Shown here one piece after another: positions 24,700 through 37,500 of a DNA stretch of 64,000 bases (the stretch's first letter is position 1; the number at the start of each line of letters is the position of its first letter). The position numbers and the translations under genes are program-made. The stretch lies in the NCBI GenBank assembly GCA_028023455.1, contig JAQFVV010012498.1:3440797-3504796 (forward strand), in the 5' to 3' direction. Source of the DNA: Epiperipatus broadwayi (taxonomy: Eukaryota; Onychophora; Udeonychophora; Euonychophora; Peripatidae). The notes beneath the pieces are model-generated. The model did not search any database. It saw only the letters and a program-made list of their open reading frames with translations, and had not been told where the DNA came from.

Positions 24700-26762
24700 T
24701 ATTATTCAATATGGAAGAATAAGCTTTTAGAGGTACACCAGTTTCTGAGTTTTATCAGCTAACAATTTGAACTTTATTTATTCATGATGCATAGATATTA
24801 TTTTGAAAAATCACTAATACAATTTTACTATAATATATTTATAATAAATAGTATGACACTGGAATTATGTAAAGTAATAATAATGGTAATAATTGGAAAA
24901 TTTATGCTGAACTGTGTAATGTAATATTTTATTGACTTTTATTTAATAAATTTTCTATTTTTATTGTGGAAAATAAGGTTGAAAAAGAGAAATTATTTAT
25001 TCTAATATTTTACATTAAGGGAATAATTATGTGTTCTAAATTACCTTACCATTCACACCCATAGGAGTCATAGAATGCATGACTTAATGATATTTAATAA
25101 TCAGTTATCAGAAATGTGCATAAACATAGATGACCAAATAATGTGCTTGATCATTATGAAAATATACTAAATGTTGGAAATTTTAGACCAAACAGAGTTT
25201 ATGAAAATAAATTGATTCAAATACATGCAAAAGTTGCTTATAATGTCCATTAAAAAATCCTAAGAACATTGGAGGTTATTGCTGTTTTTGCCAAATTCAT
25301 GTTTAACATGCAGGAATAATATATGTATGTTTAGTGTTTGTCTATTCGTCTTATCATTGTGAACTATGCATGTGTTTCTGCTTTAAAGTTTCAAGTATGA
25401 ACTAAAAAAAATAAAAAGGGAATTTTTATTTTAATGACAGCAGGTTTGATATATGATAGATCTATAGATGTATTTATTTATTTACTTTCTTTTATGTTGG
25501 ATTTGATATAATTTGGTTTATTATTATTATGTACGTATATGCCTATCTCCTCTAGAATGTCTCGGAGACTTTGGTATAAGTTATACAAAATGAGTAATAT
25601 TTTTCTTTTGTTGTATTATGTAAAATATTATGTATTTTTGTGCTCATATTATTGATGCAAATTTGCATGCTTTATCATTATTCATTTGTTGGTAATAATA
25701 AATAAATACATGAAAACATTTATACCAGTATTTCTGAATAATCAGACTTATTGGTTAGTATTTACACTAATTTGAAATTTGATGTTCATAATTTTTTATA
25801 AGTACTAGCTTCATTTATAATTTGATTAATGCTAATATTGTCTGATGTGATTTCAAAAATATTTCTTACATGATCATATATTCGCGTGTGTGTTTGCTAT
25901 CACAAACTATTGTATAAGAGTTAAATTTATGCTTATTTGTTTCTTATCGGATGCAACTAATGCTATGGCTAAAGACTGTGATAATTTAAGAGTTTGTTAT
26001 CGATTTGTCTTATATGAAGTGCATTAGATGCTTTTTAAGTGGAGAGGTGATTGAGAGGATGATCATGCTATTCAAATTGATTAACACTCATGTTACTTAT
26101 TTATCTATTGGGCCATGGGTGGTAGTATATTTTCTTATTTGATAGTATGCGATATGATAATTATATTTCTTAAAAGGAAGTGATAGATACCACATGTATT
26201 CAGAATAAGTCAGCTCAGTTCCACATCATTTGTGTTAGAAGAGTTATTACTATGTTGAAAAATTAAGTTGATGTTTAGAGTTGTTGTTAAGCCCCATGTG
26301 CACATATGTAAATATTTATTTGATATTATTTTGCTCTCACTCTTCATTCCACGTATTTATTGTCATGTAGTATATGTTAGTTATTTCAGATGGATATTTT
26401 AGTGATTTCTGTAATTTACTTGAAGTTGGATTTATAATTTAGTGATTAGTTAATTGTATTATTCGTATTGTGAAGTTTATTTATTCCGCAAGTCAACCGA
26501 TAGAAAATATAATCAATAAATTGCGTTGTGATTGTGAATTTATAAATGTGCACACATTCGAAGATATGATAAATCTAGAGATATAGAAAAAGACCATCAC
26601 TGGAATTGTAAGTTTTAGGTAGCTTGTCAAATCATATCACCCACATTTTCATTATTTCATTTATTATTATTACTGGAAATTCATACTCCAGGTATGAATG
26701 TAATATTATATTACAAAATTTTACTTATTTAAGGCTAGTTTTAATAAAATTATTACTTAATC
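24700..26762. other. AT-rich stretch without recognised genes
   Basis: Unique-looking AT-rich DNA with no domain motif, terminal repeat or RNA gene. If the 24.6-kb ORF is a real first exon, this would be its intron. Confidence 0.5.
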
Positions 26763-27290
26763 TCATATAAATAATTGAAACACAGGCTTATTGTATACCT
26801 GTGTCTATATATGTAATATATAGGATATATGAGCACAAACTTTTACACAAGCCACCACACTCCACTCTATCCCATAACACTGATACACTTGAACACATAT
26901 ATGTTGAAAAGATAAATAATCACCAATATTCATATTTTATGCTAAACCAGCAACCATCAGTTGGTTCAGATTACCATCTCTACACATATATGCTATAAGT
27001 GCTCAGATGTATATTAAGATGGCCAATCTTTATACTTTAATGATCAGGCTTCAATCTACTCCACACTACAACTCTTCAACCGTCCATCCAATTGAAAATC
27101 TGATGATGAAATGCTCAAAGGCCAGCCTGAGGTCGAGATTCTTGTCACACCAATGTTGACCTAAGGTCAATCAGACCCCTTATGTACAGAACATAACCCA
27201 TTTAATACATATACAAGGGATGGGCAGACATCTCTACTATGTAAATAACTGAAACACAGGCTTATTATATACCTGTGTCTATATATGCAA
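26763..27290 (-). repeat. Rpt-A copy 2 (inverted)
   Basis: This copy is the reverse complement of the Rpt-A copies at 33.7-34.6 kb. It is flanked on both sides by the ~47-bp end motif containing ACACAGG...CCTGTGT, so the full unit is about 475 bp end motif to end motif. The short ORF at 26801-26998 is just Rpt-A read in this direction; a related frame occurs at 37621-37833 (-). Confidence 0.92.
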
Positions 27291-27386
27291 ATGCATATAT
27301 AGGCTTATTATATACCTGTGTCTATATATGCAATTGCATATATAGACACAGGTATATTTAATAAGCCTGTGTTTCAGTTATTTACC
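27240..27386. repeat. Palindromic head-to-head junction of Rpt-A
   Basis: The end motif GTAAATAACTGAAACACAGG... appears in the minus orientation at 27240-27289, partially again at about 27302-27330, and then in plus orientation up to 27386. The centre at 27321-27346 is a perfect 26-bp palindrome reading TCTATATATGCAA and its complement. Before the gypsy insertion, inverted and direct Rpt-A units therefore met here head to head. Confidence 0.92.
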
Positions 27387-27387
27387 T

Positions 27388-29085
27388 TGCAACAGGGCAG
27401 GTATAATCAAACTCTGTTGCAATAATTAGACAAATACATATTCGTATACTTAATGCATTATTAAAAAAATATATATCTTATTACTAACATATTATTAAAA
27501 ATATATATTACTTTACTAACAAAATTAATATTTACAGTTTGATGTACAATCAACGGTCATTTGGTGGTTGTACAGAATTGATTTAGTTATTTTAATTAAA
27601 AAGAACTCATAGAAGAGGTATGGGGGGTTATACACTTGCTCTGATTTTTTTCTCTCTTTTGCCAAACCCAGCTATAGACATCGCTATCTATATGTGTGAG
27701 TGCATTTTTGAACCACTAAAAATGCAAAATTCACAAAATAAAAATAAAAAATATTTTGTTTGATAAACTTTTAAATATATACATATTAAGTCAACAAAAG
27801 AACTTTAAATATCAAGATGGAAGACTAAAACAATGGAAGTAATTATTATAAATACATGGAATGTCTAATACTAATTAAATATTAATTGGAAAGAAATAGG
27901 TGTAAAAAGCTTTTGTGGTGCATTTTAACAAAGGCATATGGAATGTGAATGGAAATATAATTAAAAAAAGAGTGAAAAGAAAGATAAGTTTGAATAAAAA
28001 GAAAAATTAAATTAATTATTTAGTATAAGTTTGGAGGTAGAAGAAAGTGGACGGTCAATGTGATATACATTTTGATAAAATATGGTCAGGCTGGGGTAGA
28101 GGCTTCAATGTGCGGAGGATCCGAATCCTTTGCCCTCGAATGTATAGCAGCTGCCAATAATGCAGAAGGGACATCAAGCCCAGAGAATTCACCTCAATAA
28201 GCAACAATATTAAATCGCCAGAAGAGAAATAAATAAATAAATAAACAGACTTTAGCCTTGGAACCTGAACTTCAAAGAAAAAAAAAGATCATTCACCGGC
28301 AAAGGACCGGAGATTCCATTTTTTCACCAAGAGGATTCGATCAATTCCCTGGGGAAACCAAGTATTTTCTTTCTAATTACATCTATATATGTCACTATTA
28401 GTAAGATTACTCCACGAATATGAGAAAACTGTTTATTTGATCCAATTGTAAACTTAAAATTTATTTTCTTTGCCCGGAGAGGTCAAACTGTTTACTAGGA
28501 AATTTATTAGTGTATAAATTAGTCCAATTAAATCTTCAGTGCAAAATACATATAATAGCATATGTGTGTGTGGGAGTTTTGGCAAAAAGAGAAAGGAGCA
28601 AACAAAGAAAAAAAGAACTGATATGAATCTTTGGTTTAAAAGAGACACTAATTTAACTTAAGTAAATAATATATTTTTTTATACATATGTAAATATCATA
28701 GCTAATAAAGGTATATAAAATGAATGGTTTTTTTTTTGTTTTGTTTTTATGTTATGAGTTTTTTTTTTAAATAAAAAAAAAAGAGAGTTAGATCTACTGC
28801 CGGTAAATTTTACCACCAGCCCTGAACAGAGCTAATCCAGGGGCATTTACATATTGGTATTCCAGTTCTCCCAGCATAATTCTTATAGAAATATGGGATT
28901 GGCACTTGAGGTCATAAATTGATGCTCATAAAAATGCTGGGGCAATAAAGTGGAATAATTTAAGCATAGATATTCTTTTAAACCATTATGCATATATGTG
29001 TATCGTTATATATACATACATGCAATTGTACAAGACTACATATATGCATAATATATATATATGAAAAATGGCAAATCCCATTATA
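27388..29085 (+). repeat. 5' LTR of the gypsy element
   Basis: It begins TGCAACAGGG with an inverted partner CTCTGTTGCA 24 bp in, so the first ~35 bp can form a hairpin; the 3' LTR keeps it. It ends ...CCCATTATA rather than the usual CA. AATAAA occurs near 28944. A CpG-containing block at 28090-28200 is shared by both LTRs and could be U3/R regulatory sequence. Confidence 0.93.
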
Positions 29086-29100
29086 ATGGTGCCCAACTAA

Positions 29101-29118
29101 TGGTGCCCAACATGGGGC
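29101..29118 (+). promoter_or_regulatory. Primer-binding site, lysine tRNA type, with a partial duplicate
   Basis: TGGTGCCCAACATGGGGC matches the lysine tRNA primer site used by many retroelements (TGGCGCCCAACGTGGGGC) at 16 of 18 bases. Both differences are CpG decay products. A partial copy TGGTGCCCAAC lies just before it at 29087-29097, giving a 14-bp tandem duplication directly after the LTR. Confidence 0.88.
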
Positions 29119-29409
29119 CATTATAACTCATGAACAATAAAACATTTACGCTCGTTATTTACAAAAAAAAAATCCATTACAAACTGAAAGTTCTTTAAAA
29201 AAAACTAGTCTAACCTAAACTGATTACTTTATGAAACATTTTTATCTTCTGCACTCAGTTGCTATTTTTCATATAGCCTAAAAAGTCTTTTTTTTTTTTA
29301 CTTATAAAACTCAATATTAACTACATACAACTCTACCAATATAATATAACTTCCAATATAATATAACTTCCATTATTAGCTAAAACAATAATGATCTGAC
29401 AAAACTGAT

Positions 29410-31944
29410 ATGTTTACATTTATTTACTTTCTCAAAAAAAATCATGCTAAATTCTTTCATCAATATAGGGAGCAGGTGAAGGAGCAGATAGATCAAATGT
29501 TGGAATGGGGTATTATATCAAAAAGCTCTTTGACTTATTGTAACCCGATAGTCATCATCAAGAAAAAGGATAATTCCATATGGTTATTTCTCAATGCGAG
29601 GCTGTTGAATAAAACCACGGTCCCAGATTGTAACATACCACCTCCCATGCAAGAATTATTTGGGAGATTTAAAGGAAAAAAAAATTTTTCAACATTTGAT
29701 CTGACAGCAAGCTATTGGCAGATAAGGCTGCATCCAGAAGATTGTAAGTATACTGCCTTTAGACATGACGGCTGCTCATATCAGTTTAACCGTATGCCAT
29801 TTGGCCTGATTAACAGTGGGGCTGGTTTACTGCTTTGTTTGGATCAGGTATTATCTGCTGAAGTCAAGAAAATGGTTACAATGTATGTGGATGATGTATT
29901 GGTGGCATCGGCTACTATGGAAGAACATACCAAAGAGGTGTAAATGTTTTTAAGGGAATGTTGGAATAAAGGGATCAAGGTAAACCTGAAGAAAGGTGTG
30001 CTATTTCAAAAGAAAGTTACATTTTTGAGCCACCTTATAGGATCGCAGGGTGTCCGGCCACACCCAGATAAAATCTCAGACATTGAAGGTTTCCTAATAC
30101 CTAGGTCCAAAAGGCAGATATGATCCTTTTTGGGTATGTGTAACTTCTACAACCATTTTCAGGAGCAGTTTGCTCAACATATAGAACCACTAATTAGATT
30201 ACTGAGAAAAGATGTAGTGTGAGAGTGGGGTGAAAAGCAAAGCCAGGCATTTGAGAGGGTAAAGCAAGGATTCATGAAAATGTAATGCTGGCTTTTTCCG
30301 ATTTTGAGAAACCTTTTGTAGTGCAGACTGACAGCAGCGGGTATGGGCTGGGAGCAACAGTATCACAGATTGAAGAGGATGGTCAGGTAAAAGTGCTGTA
30401 TTTCTTAAGTAGGTTGCTCAACAGTCCAGAGCGGCATTACACTGCCACAGAAAAGGAAGCTTTGGCCATTGTTGGGTCATTCCAAAAATGCCGCACATTG
30501 TTGTTGGGATCAAAAATAATTGTGGTTACGGATCATAAGAGTTTAGAATTTGTTAACCATAGTTAACTGACAAATAGTCAGTTGGTATGGTGGAACCTAT
30601 ATCTCCAAGAGTATAATTATGTGGTAAAGCATTGTAAGGGGTCAGATAACATTGTAGCTGATGCTCTTAGCTGTAACCCATTGTGTTTGCCATCATGTCA
30701 TCTTAAAGCTGAAAATTTATATGTGGGAGGAATAGACTTAAGGATTAATGAAGGGGTAGAGAATGACCTTAAGAGATTAGCCCAGTGTCAGAGGGAGGAT
30801 GCCCAGTTAAGTCAAATAATTGCACAACTGAAAAGGAATACAAAAAAACAATGATGAATCCAGAAGTTGGATCAACCGATACAAACTTGACCAAGCTGTT
30901 CTCCAATACAGAATACCCCAGATAATGCAGAATGCAGTGGTGACTCATGTCCACCAAATATATGGACACTATGGGATATGGAAAACCGAAAAGTGGCTCA
31001 GACAGTGGTTTTATTGGCCAGGCATGCATTGAACTGTTGTGAGAATGATCCGGCAATGTGAACTTTGCCAGAAAACTAAGTCTGCTAATAGGAATTATGC
31101 AGGCCCAATGACCTCCATAGTTCCAAAGAAGTCACGTGAGATGATTGCGATAGATTATTATGGGTCATTGCCCAACTTTAATAAAAAATACTTGTTGGTG
31201 GTGTATGATCTATTCAGTAAATTTGTGGCTGCATATCCCATGACTCAAACAAATACCTGAAACACCATACGTCTCCTTGAAAAGGAATATTTTACAGTGA
31301 TAGGAAAACCTCAAAGCATCCTATCAGATCATGGCACACCATTTATCTCTGAAGAATGGAAAGCATGGGTTCAGAAGTCAGGGATCCAACACATACTGAC
31401 ATCAATTAGGAATCCACATTCGAACCCATGTGAGTGGGTGATGCGTGAGTTGGGTAGGTTGTTTAGGACATACATCCCAACTAATCACCGAGGTTGGGTT
31501 AAAAAGATTCCAGAAATACTGAACTACCTAAATTGGGCAGTTAATGAATCCACAGGGTTCTCTCCCAGGTGGATCCAATTTGGGAAACATGCCCCTAAAT
31601 TAATCAAGGCCAAAATACCAGAACCAAAGAAAAAGCCAATAAATGTGGAGGAGGACCAAAAGCAGGCATATCATACACTTTTGAAAAGAAGTCAGGAAAG
31701 AAACAAACATACACTGGAGAGGCCTCATCAGTTTAAAGTGGGTGACCTAGTCATGGTGAAAACCAAACATGTGAGTGAACCAGGGAAATTTATCTGTAAG
31801 AAGTTTTGCAGTTTGTATGAGGGACCTTTCCCTATTGTTAAGTGTCAGGGGAATAATGCATTCTGGGTGAATACTGGGCAGGAGGTAAAAGGATCATACA
31901 ATGCTCATTCCCTCAAGCCTCATGCCAGTATGAACGGTTCATGA
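29410..31944 (+). pseudogene. gypsy pol: reverse transcriptase, RNase H, integrase (broken)
   Basis: RT runs from about 29440: MLEWGIISKSS, PIVIIKKKD, STFDLTASYWQI, MPFGLINSG and the active site MYVDDVLVA (29881-29907). It is broken by stops at 29941, about 30119 and about 30220 and a frameshift before 30285. RNase H follows in 30285-30854 (VQTDSSGYGLGA, YTATEKEALAIV, VTDHKSLEF), with a stop at 30564. Another frameshift occurs between 30854 and 31039. Integrase continues to 31944: zinc finger CELCQKTK, core residues in AIDYYGSLP, ILSDHGTPF and NPCEWVMREL (D, D, E), a stop at 31258, then a C-terminal FKVGDLVMVKTKHVSEPG and LYEGPFPIV. Gag and aspartic protease are absent. The protein is far less decayed than the relics at 17 and 42 kb. 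Confidence 0.95.
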
Positions 31945-31989
31945 TATTTAGGATCCATTCAAATACATAGACCGTATTTGAAGGCTTCC

Positions 31990-32002
31990 AGGAGGGGGGT
32001 AG
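31990..32002 (+). promoter_or_regulatory. Polypurine tract of the gypsy element
   Basis: AGGAGGGGGGTAG lies directly before the 3' LTR start TGCAACAGGG, the standard place for the plus-strand primer. Confidence 0.88.
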
Positions 32003-33717
32003 TGCAACAGGGCAGGTATAATCAAACCCTGTTGCGATAATTAGACAAATACATATTTGTATACTTAATGCATTATTAAAAAAATATATATCTTATTACT
32101 AACGTATTATTAAAAATATATAATTACTTTACTAAAAAAATTAATATTTACAGTTTGATGTACAATCAATGGTCATTTGCATGGTTGTACAGAATTGATT
32201 TAGTTATTTTAATTAAAAATCACTCATAGAAGAGGTATGGGGGGTTATGCACTTGCTCTGATTTTTTTTTCTCTCTTTTGCCAAACCCAGCTATAGACAT
32301 CGCTATCTATATGTGTGAGTGCATTTTTGAAACATTAAAAATGAAAAATTCACAAAATAAAAATAAAAAATATTTTGTTTGATAAACTTTTAAATATATA
32401 CATATTAAGTCAACAAAAGAAGTTTAAATATCAAGATGGAAGACTAATTTTGCAGAACAATGGAAGTAATTATTATAAATACGTGGAATGTCTAATACTA
32501 ATTAAATATTAATTGGAAAGAAATAGGTGTAAAAAGCTTTTGTGGTGCATTTTAACAAAGGCATATGGAATGTGAATGGAAATATAATTAAAAAAAAGAG
32601 TGAAAAGAAAGATAAGTTTGAATAAAAAGAAAAATTAAATTAATTATTTAGTATAAGTTTGGAGGTAGAAGAAAGCGGATGGTCAACGTGATATACATTT
32701 TGATAAAATATGGTCAGGCTGGGGTAGAGGCTTCAATGTGCGGAGGGTCCGAATCCTTTGCCCCCGAATGTATAGCAGCTGCCGATAGTGGAGAAGGGAT
32801 GTCAAGCCCAGAGAATTCGCCTCAATAAGCAACAATATTGAATTGCCAGAAGAGAAATAAATGAATAAATAAACAGACTTTAGCCATGGAACCCGAACTT
32901 CAAAAAAAAAAAAAAACAAAGTTCGTTCACTGACAAAGGACTGGAGATTCCATTTTTTCACCAAGAGGATTCGATCAATTCCCTGGGGAAAACAAGTATT
33001 TTCTTTCTAATTACATCTATATATGTCACTATTAGTAAGCTTACTCCACGAATTTGAGAAAACTGTTTATTTGACACAATTGTAAACTTAAAATTTATTT
33101 TCTTTGCCCGGAGAGGTCAAACTATTTACTACGGAATTTATTAGTGTATAAATTAGTCCAATTAAATCTTCGGTGCAAAATACATATAATAGCATATGTG
33201 TGTGTGGGAGTTTTGGCAAAAAGAGAAAGGAGCAAACAAAGAAAAAAAGAACTGATATGAATCTTTGGTTTAAAAGAGACACTAATTTAACTTAAGTAAA
33301 TAATATATTTTTTTTATACATACGTAAATATCATAGCTAATAAATGTATATGAAATGAATGTTTTTTTTTTGTTTTGTTTTTATGTTATGAGTTTTTTTT
33401 AAATAAAAAAAAAAGAGAGAGTTAGATCTACTGCCAGTAAATTTTACCACCAGCCCTGAACAGAGCTAGTCCAGGGGCATTTCTATATTGGTATTCCAGT
33501 TCTCCCAGAATAATTCTTATAGAAATATGGGATTGGCGCTTGAGGTCATAAATTGATGCTCATAAATATTCTGGGGCAATAAAATGGAATAATTTAAGAA
33601 TAGATATTCTTTTAAACCATTATGCATATACGTGTATCATTATATATACATACACGCAATCGTACAAGACTACATATATGCGTAATATATATATGGAAAA
33701 CGGCAAATCCCGTTATA
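32003..33717 (+). repeat. 3' LTR of the gypsy element
   Basis: It aligns to 27388-29085 throughout with substitutions and a few short indels, including a slightly different poly(A) run near 32900. Both LTRs contain an antisense 64-codon ORF (28454-28648 and 33088-33282) differing at two residues. Confidence 0.93.
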
Positions 33718-34557
33718 ACATAGTAGAGATGTCTGATCATCCCTTGTATATGTATTAAATGGATTATGTCCTGTATATGATGGGTCAGATTGACCTTAAG
33801 TAAACATTGGTGTGACAAGAATCTCAGCCTAGGGTGGCCTTTGAGCGTTCCATCATCAGAGTTTCAATTGGATGGATGGTTGAAAAGTTGGAGTGTGGAG
33901 TAAATTGAAGCCTGTCCATTAAATTATAAAGATTGGCCATCTTAATATATATCTGAGCACTTACAGCATATATGTGTAGAGATGGTAATCTGAACCAACT
34001 GATGATTGCTGGTTTAGCATGAAATACGAATATTGGTGATTATTTATCTTTTCAACATATATGTGTTCAAGTGTATTAGTGTTATGAGATAGAGTGAAGA
34101 TTGGTGGCTTGGGTGAAAGTCTGTGCTTATATACCCTAAATATTACATATATAGACCCAGGTATATAATAAGTCTGTGTTCCAGTTATTTACATAGTAGA
34201 GATGTTTATAGATGCAGGTATATAATAAGCCTGTGTTTCAATTATTTACATAGTAGAGATGTTTGCCCATCCCTTGTCTATGTATTAAATGGATTATGTC
34301 CTGTACATGAGGGGTCAGATTGACTTTAAGTCAACATCAGTGTGACAAGATTCTTGGCCTCAGGGTGGCCTTTGAGCATTCCATCATCAGATTTTCCAAT
34401 TGGATGGATGGTTGAAGAGTGGGGAGTAGATTGAAGCCTGTCCATTAAAGTATAAAGATTGGCTACATTAATATATATCTGAGCACTTATAGCGTATATG
34501 TGTAGAGATGGCAATCTGGACCAACTGGTGATTGCTGGTTTAGCATGAAATACATAT
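33718..34557 (+). repeat. Rpt-A copies 3 and 4 (tandem, direct)
   Basis: The phrase ACATAGTAGAGATGT recurs at 33718, 34191 and 34248, so a unit of about 473 bp is followed by a 57-bp partial duplication of its end motif and then a second unit. The second unit is interrupted at 34558 by the RTE LINE and resumes at 37701. The units are joined through the ~47-bp motif with ACAGG...CCTGTGT. Confidence 0.93.
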
Positions 34558-37500
34558 CATCATCATCATCAACCATTATCAATCCACTGCAGGATGAAGG
34601 TCTCTCCAAGTTCAATCCATATTTTTCTATCATTAGCTTGTCTTCTTCACATCATCCCTGCACACTTTTTTATTTCATCCATCCATCTCACATGTAATCT
34701 CTTTCTGGGTCTTTTACAATCTCTTGGAATCCAGTTTAAAATTTCAATTGTCCATCTGTTATCATCTCTTCTAACAATATGTCCAGCCCAACTCCACTTC
34801 AGTCTTTTAATTTTTTAATGAGGTCAGTAACACTTGTTTGTTCTCTTACCCATACATTGTGTTTTCAATCCCTTCTTGTTACTCCCAACATGAATCTCTC
34901 CATATGTCTTTGAGTGGTCTGAAGTCTCTGTATTGTTCTTCTATTAAGTGTACAAGTTTCAGATACTTAAGTAAGAACTGGCAAAACACATTTATTAAAA
35001 ACCTTCCTTTTCAAGCACATAGGCATATTTCCTTTTAGTATCAAGTTATTTCTACCAAAAGCAGTCCAACCAAGTTTAATTCTATGATTAATTTTATTCA
35101 TTATATTTCCACCTGTATTAATAATCTGACCAAGGTATTTGTAACTGTTAACTTCTTCTAACACATCATAATCAATCTTTATTTTCATATTTTGAGAAAA
35201 TCTATTAAACATTACTTTAGTCTTTTTAACATTTATCTTTGGTCATATTTTTCTACTTTCATCTGGTAACTCCTGTAACATTTCCTGTAGCTCTAAAGCA
35301 TTATTTGCAAAAAAAACAACTACATCATCTGCAAAATCTAAATGACTTAAATAATCTCCATTTACTTTCACTACTTTAGCTTCCCATTTTAATCCACAAA
35401 GTACTTCTTGCAGCACTGCTGTAAAAAGTTTTGGAGATATGGAGTTACCCTGTCTTACACCCTTTTCAATGTTGATTTTCCTACTAGCATTATGTAATCT
35501 AATTGTTGCTGTTGCATTTTTATAAATATTCTTCAAAATATTATATTATCCTGGATCTACACCTTGATGATCCAATGCTTTAATCATTGAAGAAATGTTT
35601 ATAGAATCAAATGCATTTTCATAGTCTACAAATCCTAAGCATAATGGCAACTCATATTCATTTGTCCTTTCTATAATTTCTCTCAATACCCAGATATGAT
35701 CTCCTGTACTAAAACCACTTTTAAATCCAGCTTGTTCTCTTGGTTGGTGGAAATCCAGTGTTTTCTATAGATGAGTAGTAATTATCTTAGTAAAAATTTT
35801 GCATAAACTGATAAAGGACTGATAGGTCTGTAATTTCTAATATCTTCTTTATCACCTTTTTAAAATATTAATATTATTACTGCATTCTTCCAGTCATCTG
35901 GTACATCTTTATCATTTAGACATTTGGTATATAACTTTGCCAAAATTTTTTCTATTTCTTCACCTGCTTCTTTTAATACATCAATTGCATGTCTCACTTC
36001 CTCATTCAAAATTCTGGGCAATTCTGAAGATATAATATGTATAGGAGGCACTTGTTCTTTATTACTATATAATTCTTGATAGAAGACTTCTACACATATT
36101 ATGATGTCATCTCTCTTTTTAGTAATAATGCCATCTTTTTTTCTTATTGCAGATATAAATTTCCTACCAATATCAAAATGTTGTTTTACACTCTTTAGAC
36201 TTTTATTCTCTTCTACAACTTTCCTGGCTAGTTCACAATTATACTTTCTTATATCACTTTCAAATCTTTTCCACACCATTTTACAAAATTTGAGATATTC
36301 ACTCTTTTTTAATGCATCATTGTTGCATATCCTCATATTCCTTCTTTTCTTCATAAATTCTTTAGTCTTAGTAGAAATTTTATTGGTAAATTGCTGCTTT
36401 TTTCTACCAGCTATCTTTGTTGCAGTTTTTAAAATGTATCACTTATTTTCCCATTAATGTCATTCAAATCTAAATCATGTTCAAATCTACCAATACTTGT
36501 AACCGATTTGTAAGTTCTAATTTAAATTCATTAGAATGTTTCTGAAGATTAGAAATATCAACTGTAAATATTGTTTTTCTTAATAGTTTTTGTCTCTATT
36601 TTTGTATTAACATGTATCATACATCTTACTAATCGATGATCACTTCCTGTGTTAAATTTATTAAGAACATTACAATCTTGAAATATGTATTTTTTGTTAG
36701 TCAAAATATAATCCAATTCTGCTGTACCTTCATTTGGATGCTTCCATGTCCCTTTCCTTTTAACATTTTTTTCAAAAAAAGAATTCATAATATAAAGTTT
36801 TTCTTTTTCTGCAAACTCCACAAGTTTATGACCTCTCTCATTTCTATTACCATAACCAAAATTACCTACAGCATTTTCATCTTTCATTTGTTTACCAATT
36901 CTAGCATTAAAGTCTTCCATAACAATTTTAAAATGTTGTTTACTCTGATCAAAAGCCTTTTGTACATCGATATAAAAATCTTCTATAACTTCATCATTAT
37001 GAGAACTTGTTGGGGCATAAATCTGAATTATCTGCATTTGGTATCTGCTATTAAGTTGTAAAACTAATCTTGCCACTCTGTCTGATACACCATCAATCTC
37101 CACAATGTTATTCTTCCATTTTTTATTTATAATGAATCCTACTCCACTTGTATTTCGAATATTTTTGCCTTTATAGTAGAGTATATGTCCGCTTTTTAAA
37201 TCAATTGTTTCTTCACTTTTTCTTCTAACTTCACAAAGGCCAATAATGTCTCATTTATTATAAGACAGTTCTTCTTCTAACTCTTTTAATGTTCCTACAC
37301 TTGAAAGTGATCTGCAGTTATCGTCATCAAATAACAGCCTGAGTCCGCAAACAGGGGATTCTTAGCACCCTCTGGTTTCAGCCACCAACCACTGTCTTGG
37401 TTGGTGACTTTACAGTCTCCTGTGAATAAGGGCCATGATTTATTTTTGTCTGTCATGATTGTATATATCGAAAAAATATTTTTAAACTCGGAGGTAAAAA

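Larger units (their letters stand above)
27388..33717 (+). mobile_element. Ty3/gypsy LTR retrotransposon inserted in Rpt-A
   Basis: Two 1.7-kb LTRs (27388-29085 and 32003-33717) flank a 2.9-kb interior with a lysine-type primer-binding site, a broken pol and a polypurine tract, in the correct order. The LTRs differ by a few percent by eye, so the insertion is fairly recent relative to the other relics. The flanks are ACCT (27384-27387) and ACAT (33718-33721). The unoccupied Rpt-A site at 34180-34200 reads TTATTTACATAGTAG, which shows the target and supports a 4-bp duplication with one later change. Gag and protease are missing: only about 290 bp separate the primer site from RT. The element is therefore defective both by deletion and by stops and frameshifts. 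Its pol closely resembles gypsy elements common in arthropod genomes. Confidence 0.95.

Noticed and set aside
30769-31056. 95-codon minus-strand ORF
   Set aside because: It is antisense to the gypsy RNase H/integrase junction and has no features of its own.
36101-37061. Two plus-strand ORFs of 118 and 141 codons
   Set aside because: They are antisense shadows of the RTE endonuclease-RT, which has clear motifs on the minus strand.
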